From contig JAAZEC010000077.1 in the NCBI GenBank assembly GCA_012512495.1, forward strand, positions 1 through 5,396: a stretch of 5,396 bases of DNA. The letters are read 5' to 3'. Below, piece by piece: positions 1 to 4,689 of the stretch. The notes below the pieces were generated by a model. The model saw only the letters and a program-made list of their open reading frames with translations, ran no database searches and was not told where the DNA came from. Positions within the stretch are counted from its first letter, which is position 1; each line of letters opens with the position of its first letter. The DNA is from Erysipelothrix sp. (lineage in GTDB: Bacteria > Bacillota_I > Bacilli_A > Erysipelotrichales > Erysipelotrichaceae). Made by a program: the position numbers and the translations under genes.

Positions 1-1
1 A

Positions 2-271
2 AGGACTTACCTTTTGAAATATAAACATGATGGAGCTTTAAATGAAATAGACAATGAATCTAAGTTGGGGAAGCCGTTAAAGTTATTGATCTATGATATT
101 CCCCGTTTCACCTCGACTTTATTCGTCTCGTTGTATTTGATGTTCGCACTCAGTTTTCGAGAATTGCTGGTGACATTCTTAATTGTTTACTTATCGCTTC
201 TCGCTGCCTGTTATTTGTTGTTACCTTTGATAATAATACCTAGGGCTTACAAGAACTATCTAACGAATTAA
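2..271 (+). CDS. 3' end of an unrecognised membrane protein gene
   Basis: The reading frame is open from the left edge of the window to a TAA stop at 269-271, so the gene probably begins upstream. A TTG at 14-16 could be a start, but no ribosome binding site can be seen before it and the frame continues through it. Counting from that TTG, the visible part has a charged, soluble first 30 or so residues. Two hydrophobic stretches follow (about residues 34-47 and 51-76), separated by a short polar FRE turn, and the protein ends in a basic tail (RAYKNY). This looks like the C-terminal membrane hairpin of a larger integral membrane protein. I do not recognise the family. It is not the GTPase YchF, which often precedes rpsF in Bacillus relatives. 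No convincing terminator follows the stop. That it is a gene is likely; its function is unknown. Confidence 0.55.
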   Translation, partial: RTYLLKYKHDGALNEIDNESKLGKPLKLLIYDIPRFTSTLFVSLYLMFALSFRELLVTFLIVYLSLLAACYLLLPLIIIPRAYKNYLTN

Positions 272-298
272 ACTGTCAAATACTCTGATTTTAATAGG

Positions 299-346
299 AA
301 CATCTTTTTATGCTGTATACTGTAAGAAGAAGAGAGAAAAGATGTT
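299..346. repeat. Perfect 10-bp inverted repeat around the rpsF promoter
   Basis: AACATCTTTT at 299-308 is the exact reverse complement of AAAAGATGTT at 337-346, with 28 bases between the arms. The -10 box at 316-321 is in the spacer, so the left arm would lie between -35 and -10 and the right arm shortly after the transcription start. No T-run follows, so it is not an intrinsic terminator of the upstream gene. It could be a pair of operator half-sites or a chance AT-rich match; the sequence alone does not decide. Confidence 0.5.
316..321 (+). promoter_or_regulatory. Probable -10 box of the rpsF-ssb-rpsR promoter
   Basis: TATACT at 316-321 matches five of six bases of the sigma-A -10 consensus and lies in the gap before rpsF, about 125 bases ahead of its start codon. 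At spacings of 16 to 18 bases no good TTGACA-like -35 box is present, so the promoter is either weak, helped by an activator, or misplaced. Transcription would begin near 328 and give a leader of roughly 115 bases. The box lies between the arms of a perfect inverted repeat (299-308 and 337-346). Confidence 0.45.
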
Positions 347-348
347 AG

Positions 349-430
349 ACAAACGTGATTCGTTGTGGTAAACTTTTAAGGCGAGTGAATTATCACTATT
401 CATTCCTTGCTCGAAAGAGCCGCTAGACCA
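349..430 (+). promoter_or_regulatory. Structured rpsF leader, candidate S6:S18 autoregulatory element
   Basis: The leader can fold into consecutive hairpins. The first pairs 349-355 with 361-366, with one bulged A. The second pairs GAGTGAAT at 383-390 with ATTCATTC at 398-405, with one G-U pair. The third is GCTC/GAGC (409-412 with 417-420) closed by a GAAA tetraloop and followed at once by CCG at 420-422. An alternative, longer form of the second hairpin (381-390 with 398-402 plus 406-410) would exclude the third. In many bacteria the S6:S18 dimer binds a leader motif with a key CCG trinucleotide next to a hairpin, imitating its 16S rRNA site and repressing its own operon. Position and the CCG fit that model. 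I could not derive the full outer helix, so the assignment is an inference. Confidence 0.45.
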
Positions 431-431
431 G

Positions 432-440
432 AAGGAGGTG
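432..440 (+). promoter_or_regulatory. Strong ribosome binding site that fixes the rpsF start
   Basis: AAGGAGGTG at 432-440 is a full match to the anti-Shine-Dalgarno sequence, five bases before the ATG at 446. This settles the start at 446 rather than at the in-frame TTG at 407, which would lie inside the structured leader and would translate the ribosome binding site itself. Confidence 0.92.
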
Positions 441-445
441 TACAC

Positions 446-733
446 ATGAAGAAATATGAACTAATGTACATCGTAAACGCTAATCTTGATGATGCTGCAA
501 AGCAAGAACTCATCACGAAGATGCACGCTGTGTTGACTGACAATGGCGCAACCATTGATAAAGTTGACGAGTGGGGTTTACGAGATTTTGCTTACGAAAT
601 TAACCATATGAAAAAAGGTTATTATGTCGTAGTAACATTAACAGCATCAGATTCAAAAGCTATTGACGAATTCAAACGTTTGGCTCTCATTAATCGTGAC
701 ATGATACGTCATATGATTGTATCTCTAGACTAG
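446..733 (+). CDS. rpsF: 30S ribosomal protein S6
   Basis: S6 binds with S18 as a dimer to the central domain of 16S rRNA on the small-subunit platform. The 95-residue product has the usual bacterial length. It begins MKKYELMYIVNANLDD, as S6 proteins do, with the first beta strand at residues 3-10. The core signature WGLRDFAYEI lies at residues 43-52, followed by the strand GYYVVVTL at 58-65. The RNA/S18-facing end RDMIRHMIV is at 84-92. The ATG start is supported by a near-perfect ribosome binding site; a longer version from the TTG at 407 is rejected because S6 homologues start at MKKYE. It is the first gene of an operon with ssb and rpsR, and its TAG stop overlaps the ribosome binding site of ssb. 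Control by the leader upstream is plausible but not shown. Confidence 0.97.
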   Translation: MKKYELMYIVNANLDDAAKQELITKMHAVLTDNGATIDKVDEWGLRDFAYEINHMKKGYYVVVTLTASDSKAIDEFKRLALINRDMIRHMIVSLD

Positions 734-742
734 GAGAGAAAA

Positions 743-1195
743 ATGAACAAAGTTATTCTAATTGGTCGTTTGACCAAGGATTTGGAAATCAGAAAAACAC
801 CCAACGGAGCATCTGTCTTAAACTTTACGATAGCGATTAATCGTGTTGGTAAAGCTCAACCAGGTCAACCGGAAGCAGACTTTATAAACTGTGTCGCATG
901 GAATCAAACTGCTGATTTAATGGGACAATACTTAGGTAAAGGCTCACTGATTGGTGTCGAAGGTAGAATTCAAACAAGAAATTATGAAAACAATGAAGGT
1001 CGCCGTGTTTATGTGACTGAAGTGGTGACGGACAGAGTGGAATTCCTAGAATCACGCTCCCAACGTCAAAGTTCACAACAAACTGGCTATTATGATCAAG
1101 CTCCTTCACAGGAATATGATCAAACACAAGCACCGTCCGATGATTTTGATGAAGAACCTATTTTAGATATCGCAAGTGATGACCTACCATTCTAA
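743..1195 (+). CDS. ssb: Single-stranded DNA-binding protein
   Basis: SSB coats single-stranded DNA as a tetramer during replication, repair and recombination, and recruits partner proteins by its C-terminal tip. The 150-residue product begins MNKVILIGRLTKDLE, a classic SSB start. The OB fold covers about residues 1-104 and includes DFINCVAWNQTADL (46-59, with the DNA-stacking Trp 53), KGSLIGVEGRIQTRNYEN (66-83) and YVTEVVTDRVEFLE (90-103). Next come a low-complexity linker rich in Gln, Ser, Tyr and Asp (about 105-138) and the acidic tip SDDLPF (145-150), the contact for partners such as repair helicases and exonucleases. The ribosome binding site GGAGAG at 733-738 touches the rpsF stop, so the two genes are probably translationally linked. 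Lying between rpsF and rpsR is the usual Bacillota position for the essential SSB, which supports this being the housekeeping copy. Confidence 0.97.
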   Translation: MNKVILIGRLTKDLEIRKTPNGASVLNFTIAINRVGKAQPGQPEADFINCVAWNQTADLMGQYLGKGSLIGVEGRIQTRNYENNEGRRVYVTEVVTDRVEFLESRSQRQSSQQTGYYDQAPSQEYDQTQAPSDDFDEEPILDIASDDLPF

Positions 1196-1216
1196 AATTA
1201 GAAAGGAAACTCACTG

Positions 1217-1447
1217 ATGTCATTTAGAAAACAACGTAATACTAGAAGAAAAGTATGTTATTTTACCAAAAACAACATTAAGTACATTGACTACAAAGAT
1301 ACGGAATTGTTGAATCGCTTTATTTCTGCGAATGGAAAAATCATTCCACGTCGTGTTACAGGAACAAAAGCTAAGTACCAAAGACCACTAGCGGTCGCAA
1401 TTAAGCGCGCACGCGAAATGGCTCTAATTCCTTACGTCAAAGTATAA
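1217..1447 (+). CDS. rpsR: 30S ribosomal protein S18
   Basis: S18 pairs with S6 on the 30S platform. The 76-residue product shows the basic N-terminal tail, then KVCYFT (12-17), the IDYKD segment (24-28), the invariant IPRRVTGT (43-50), KYQRPLAVAIKRAREMALIPY (53-73) and a very short C-terminus. Only one cysteine (Cys 14) remains of the positions that in some S18 proteins form a zinc-binding set, so this is probably a zinc-independent form; that is an inference. The ribosome binding site AAGGA lies at 1203-1207, ten bases before the ATG. The gene starts 21 bases after ssb and is followed within two bases by an intrinsic terminator, marking it as the last gene of the rpsF-ssb-rpsR operon. Confidence 0.97.
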   Translation: MSFRKQRNTRRKVCYFTKNNIKYIDYKDTELLNRFISANGKIIPRRVTGTKAKYQRPLAVAIKRAREMALIPYVKV

Positions 1448-1449
1448 AC

Positions 1450-1473
1450 AAAGCCGCAAATGCGGTTTTTTTT
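1450..1473 (+). terminator. Intrinsic terminator after rpsR
   Basis: CCGC at 1454-1457 pairs with GCGG at 1462-1465 over a four-base AAAT loop. The stem can extend by a G-U and three A-U pairs (1450-1453 with 1466-1469). The 3' arm runs into eight consecutive T residues at 1466-1473. This is a standard Rho-independent terminator with a short GC core. The next gene's ribosome binding site begins four bases after the T-run, so some read-through or an internal promoter is needed to express that gene. Confidence 0.85.
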
Positions 1474-1485
1474 AGATAGGATTCC

Positions 1486-2220
1486 ATGAGAAACAATACC
1501 TCCAACATTACGCTAGCCGCCGCGCTAATCGCACTCCTCGGAGTACTACAAGTTGTCAACAACCTCTTAGGGCAAGTATTCACTAACTTTGCCCCTTTTG
1601 TCTATCCCTTGGTTTTTATTGTCTACAGTTCACGAAACTCACTCAGCTGGTCCATTACGATGTACGTGGCCTCTATCTTTACCATCTTTATGTTATCCTC
1701 TTTGCCACAACTGATCTTCATCGCCATGTACGGCATTGTTGGCGTGTTCTTCGGACAAGCCTACCAAAAGAGGAAGTGTAACTACCAGCTAATCATCGGT
1801 AGCACTTTCTTGTTATTATTCATCAATATCTTGACCATTTTCGTCTTCGGTTCCTTCTTTGGCCTCGATCTACAAAGCGAGCTTGTTTCTCTCATCAATA
1901 TTCTGCCCTTTTTGACACTCGATAGCGCCCTCGTTGTCTACTATGTGATCATCCTCGGTGGTGCCTATCTTGAAGCGGTCGTCATCTACATGATAGCCCT
2001 CATTCTTTTCGCTTATCTAAGAATGAAACCGATTATACGTGTACACTGGTGGCAATATCCACAATCGGTCAGGGAAAAACTTTCAATCTTTATTATCATG
2101 CTGGTCTTCTTCCTGTTGTATTATCTGTTCTCATCCATCGAATATCTCCTGTTAGCCATTGTTGCCCTCATTTATCTGGGTTTTCTTATCACGGCCGCGA
2201 TGGTTTACCAATCTCGTTAA
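1486..2220 (+). CDS. Multi-spanning membrane protein, probable DUF2232/YybS family
   Basis: The 244-residue product is almost entirely hydrophobic. Likely membrane segments are at about residues 8-27, 34-48, 54-72, 74-91, 100-125, 148-177, 200-215 and 218-240, roughly eight spans. A basic loop, KRKCNY, lies at 95-100 and a Trp-containing loop, KPIIRVHWWQYP, at 181-192. The family call rests on this topology and on position directly upstream of gdpP, where Bacillus subtilis has yybS; these proteins have no established function and some resemble the substrate-binding subunit fold of ECF transporters. The protein looks shorter than the roughly 300 residues I would expect and ends right after the last span. 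The start is supported by a modest ribosome binding site, TAGGA at 1477-1481. Codons are richer in third-position C than in rpsF. Reality of the gene is near certain; the family is moderately sure. Confidence 0.8.
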   Translation: MRNNTSNITLAAALIALLGVLQVVNNLLGQVFTNFAPFVYPLVFIVYSSRNSLSWSITMYVASIFTIFMLSSLPQLIFIAMYGIVGVFFGQAYQKRKCNYQLIIGSTFLLLFINILTIFVFGSFFGLDLQSELVSLINILPFLTLDSALVVYYVIILGGAYLEAVVIYMIALILFAYLRMKPIIRVHWWQYPQSVREKLSIFIIMLVFFLLYYLFSSIEYLLLAIVALIYLGFLITAAMVYQSR

Positions 2221-2222
2221 GG

Positions 2223-2251
2223 TTTCAATCCACCTGCTTACGTGATAAAAT
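2223..2251 (+). promoter_or_regulatory. Probable extended -10 promoter for gdpP-rplI-dnaB
   Basis: In the 63-base gap before gdpP, TAAAAT at 2246-2251 matches five of six bases of the -10 consensus and is preceded by TGA at 2243-2245, giving the TGn extension that can replace a good -35 box. At the ideal 17-base spacing the -35 position (2223-2228) reads TTTCAA, only a partial match. Transcription would start near 2258 and give a short leader of about 26 bases containing the ribosome binding site. This would let gdpP, rplI and dnaB be transcribed independently of the gene upstream. Confidence 0.5.
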
Positions 2252-2258
2252 AGTGGAT
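2228..2258. repeat. Short 6-bp inverted repeat around the gdpP -10 box
   Basis: ATCCAC at 2228-2233 and GTGGAT at 2253-2258 are perfect reverse complements, 19 bases apart, bracketing the extended -10 element. Arms this short can arise by chance, so an operator role is only a possibility. Confidence 0.3.
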
Positions 2259-2283
2259 ATAAACGGGTTTGAGAGGGTGACAT

Positions 2284-4236
2284 ATGTTTAAACAATTAGA
2301 ACAATTCCAAAGAACAATTCTCATCTTCTTTTTAATTGAATTATCACTCATCATCCTTGGCTACGTGTACTTCAGACCACTTTTAGTCTTTTTACTCGTT
2401 GTACTACTCGTGACCAACGGTTTTCTATTATTCGGGGTGTTCCTACTCTTCTATCAACAGCTCAAGGGTCGAACCCTATCCATACAAAGAGTCCTAGGCA
2501 AAGAAGCCTCCGAAGGTTTCCTCTACGGTGGAATCGGACTGGTCGCCTTCAATGAATCCTTTGAAATCACATGGCTCAATGATATCTTCAGTGACCAGCA
2601 ACTAGAGTTTGTGGGAGAGAAACTAACCACCTGGATCAAAGACCTCCATCCCTTACTACGAAATCAGGAAGACGTTGTCTATGTAACCCTCGAAAGCAAG
2701 TATTATCAGGTCAAGCGTTCCAAAGAAGGGCAGATGTTGTTCTTCAAGGACATCACAGAATTCAGAGACGCCTCCACTGCCTATCACGATAACCGGATCG
2801 TCCTAGGTCTAGTTCACTTTGACAACTACGAAGAAGAAACAGCCTACGAGGATGAACAAAAGATCGCGACCATAGACCTGCAACTAACACAACCAGTCGT
2901 TAACTGGGCCAAAGAGCACGGCATCTATCTGCGCCGTATCCGAAGTGACCGTTTCCTGTTAGTCCTTACTGAAAAGATCTATAATAGACTCCTCAGCGAA
3001 GGCTTCAGTATCCTAGGTCAAATCCGCAGGAACTCAAACAAATACGATTTCTCGATCACATTATCCATGGCCTTTGCCTTAGGAACCAACGATTTAACAC
3101 AACTAGAAGAAATGGCCAACAAGACACTTGAACTATCTCAAGGTCGAGGTGGTGACCAAGTCGCCGTCAAACGATACGGTCAGGATATTCGCTACTATGG
3201 CGGAGGCAGTGAAGCACAAGAAAAGGGCTCCAAAGTAAGAGTCAGAGTGCTCTCACATACGCTGCGGGAACTCTTACTCAACGCCAGCAATGTCATTATC
3301 GTTGGACACAAAGTCATGGACTTCGATTGTTTCGGGGCCGCAATCGGTATCTCCCGGATGGTACAAAACCTTAAAAAACCAGTCTCCATCGTGACCTATA
3401 GCGGTGGCATTGAGAAAAAGCTCAATCAAGCCATCGAACTCTATCAGGAAGATCTCAGTCTGTTACACAACTTGATCGATGAAGACCAAGCCCTACGTGA
3501 GCTACAGACAAATACACTTGTCATCATGGTCGACCATCACAGCCTGAATCAAAGCAATGCCCCCAAAGTTATCGAACGCGCCTCAAAGGTGGCTATTATT
3601 GACCACCATAGACGTACCGCTGACTTTGAATTCAACCCGATCTTTGCTTATATTGAGACTTCGAGTTCATCGACCTCAGAGATGGTCACCGAATTCTTCG
3701 TCTATCAATCAACCCAAATTGAACTAAAAGACATTGAAGCAACCATTATGTTTGCGGGAATTCTGATAGACACCAATAACTTCAGTGCCCGAACGGGAGC
3801 TCGAACCTTTGAAACAGCAGCCATCCTCAGAAGCTTAGGGGCCGACCCAACAGAAGCGGACAATCTCTTGAAGGAAGACTTCCAAGAGTTTGATTTAAGA
3901 ACGGAAGTCCTCAGCAAAGCAGAGCGTGTTGGCAACTATGTCGTGGTTCCCTATGAGCAACAGGTCTTATCCAGGGCAATGATTTCAATCGTGGCCAATA
4001 ACCTGTTAAAGATTCAAGGAATTGAAGCCTCGTTTGTCATATCACCATTGAGTGACGATCGCGTAGGAATCTCAGCCCGTTCGAAAGGTAATTTCAATGT
4101 CCAGGCGGTCATGGAAGCCATGGGTGGCGGCGGTCACTTCACCATGGCGGCCGTACAAAAAGAAAAAACAACAGTCTCAGCAATGCGAGAAGAACTATCT
4201 CAGGCGATTGCTGAAAGGGAAAATATGGAGGTATAA
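2284..4236 (+). CDS. gdpP: Membrane c-di-AMP phosphodiesterase GdpP
   Basis: GdpP cleaves the second messenger c-di-AMP to pApA and so tunes potassium and osmolyte balance and cell-wall stress tolerance. The 650-residue protein has the full family architecture. Two membrane segments lie at about residues 12-29 and 32-57. A PAS domain at about 80-160 corresponds to the haem-binding sensor of YybT. A degenerate GGDEF domain spans about 170-300, with RSDRF (220-224) in place of the active motif. The DHH domain holds the metal ligands: GHKVMDFD (His 342, Asp 346, Asp 348), VDHH (Asp 417), IDHHRR (440-444) and GILIDT (Asp 496). The DHHA1 domain has GGGGHFTMAA (614-623). All expected catalytic residues are present, so it should be active. 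The usual VDTH motif reads VDHH here. The ribosome binding site GAGGGTGA (2273-2280) supports the ATG at 2284. Its 3' end contains the ribosome binding site of rplI. Confidence 0.96.
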   Translation: MFKQLEQFQRTILIFFLIELSLIILGYVYFRPLLVFLLVVLLVTNGFLLFGVFLLFYQQLKGRTLSIQRVLGKEASEGFLYGGIGLVAFNESFEITWLNDIFSDQQLEFVGEKLTTWIKDLHPLLRNQEDVVYVTLESKYYQVKRSKEGQMLFFKDITEFRDASTAYHDNRIVLGLVHFDNYEEETAYEDEQKIATIDLQLTQPVVNWAKEHGIYLRRIRSDRFLLVLTEKIYNRLLSEGFSILGQIRRNSNKYDFSITLSMAFALGTNDLTQLEEMANKTLELSQGRGGDQVAVKRYGQDIRYYGGGSEAQEKGSKVRVRVLSHTLRELLLNASNVIIVGHKVMDFDCFGAAIGISRMVQNLKKPVSIVTYSGGIEKKLNQAIELYQEDLSLLHNLIDEDQALRELQTNTLVIMVDHHSLNQSNAPKVIERASKVAIIDHHRRTADFEFNPIFAYIETSSSSTSEMVTEFFVYQSTQIELKDIEATIMFAGILIDTNNFSARTGARTFETAAILRSLGADPTEADNLLKEDFQEFDLRTEVLSKAERVGNYVVVPYEQQVLSRAMISIVANNLLKIQGIEASFVISPLSDDRVGISARSKGNFNVQAVMEAMGGGGHFTMAAVQKEKTTVSAMREELSQAIAERENMEV

Positions 4237-4238
4237 GT

Positions 4239-4688
4239 ATGAAAGTCATTCTATTACAAGATGTTAAAAACTATGGTAAAAAAGGGGAAATTATTGAGGC
4301 GGCTGATGGCTATGCTCGTAACTTCCTTATCCCCAAGGGATTAGCCGTGGACGTTAATAAGCAATCCATGAACCAGCTCAAACAACAAAAAGAAACTAAG
4401 AAGGCTGAACAGGCACGCCTCAAAGAAGAAGCGATTTCGCTTCAGAAACAACTCAAGGACATCGTGCTAGACATTCCCGTGAAAACAGGGGAAGAAGGTC
4501 GCGTCTTTGGTTCGGTATCAACCAAGCAAATCATTGAAGAAATGGAAAAAAAGCATCAGATCAAACTGGATAAGAGGAAAATGAAAGTGGACCAAGCACT
4601 GAATACCCTAGGCATGAACCGAATCGTCATTGATTTGTATAAAGATGTTGAGGGAATTGTCTCAGTCCGGCTTGTAGAGAAAAAATAA
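4239..4688 (+). CDS. rplI: 50S ribosomal protein L9
   Basis: L9 binds domain V of 23S rRNA at the base of the L1 stalk and helps hold the reading frame. The 149-residue product has the usual length and the two-domain form. The N-terminal domain (about 1-40) has KVILLQDVKNYGKKGEI and the signature DGYARNFLIPKGLA (23-36). A long, charged connecting helix spans about 41-75. The C-terminal domain has TGEEGRVFGSVST (83-95) and LNTLGMNRIVIDLY (121-134). The ATG lies two bases after the gdpP stop, and its ribosome binding site GGAGG (4227-4231) is inside the end of gdpP, so the two are very likely translated in a coupled manner. No promoter or terminator is visible between them. The order gdpP-rplI-dnaB is conserved in Bacillota. 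Confidence 0.97.
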   Translation: MKVILLQDVKNYGKKGEIIEAADGYARNFLIPKGLAVDVNKQSMNQLKQQKETKKAEQARLKEEAISLQKQLKDIVLDIPVKTGEEGRVFGSVSTKQIIEEMEKKHQIKLDKRKMKVDQALNTLGMNRIVIDLYKDVEGIVSVRLVEKK

Positions 4689-4689
4689 C

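Noticed and set aside
267..295. ATTAAA/TTTAAT inverted repeat after the first gene as a terminator
   Set aside because: The six pairs are all A-T, the loop is long and no T-run follows, so it would not form a stable terminator.
407..445. N-terminal extension of S6 from an in-frame TTG
   Set aside because: It would cover the leader hairpins and the ribosome binding site itself; S6 proteins start at the MKKYE-like sequence encoded from 446, which has a full Shine-Dalgarno match.
882..1133. Minus-strand open frame opposite ssb
   Set aside because: It lies wholly inside a confident gene, has no ribosome binding site, and encodes a sequence without recognisable features.
1287..1315. Promoter-like pair TTGACT and TTGAAT, 17 bases apart, inside rpsR
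   Set aside because: The -10 part matches poorly and it lies in constrained coding sequence upstream of a terminator; possible, but not supported enough to annotate.
2049..2291. Plus-strand frame overlapping the end of the DUF2232-type gene and the gdpP start
   Set aside because: It is a shadow of the membrane protein gene in another frame; it gives no continuation of that protein and contains the likely gdpP promoter.
3195..3389. Minus-strand open frame inside gdpP
   Set aside because: It lies opposite the conserved DHH domain coding region and looks like a by-product of its codon use.
3705..3935. Second minus-strand open frame inside gdpP
   Set aside because: Same reason: wholly opposite conserved coding sequence, with no start signal or family features.
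4547..4553. A AAA AAG slippery heptamer in frame in rplI
   Set aside because: It simply encodes Glu-Lys-Lys in a charged L9 segment; I saw no clear stimulatory hairpin or upstream Shine-Dalgarno-like element, and L9 has normal full length without frameshifting.
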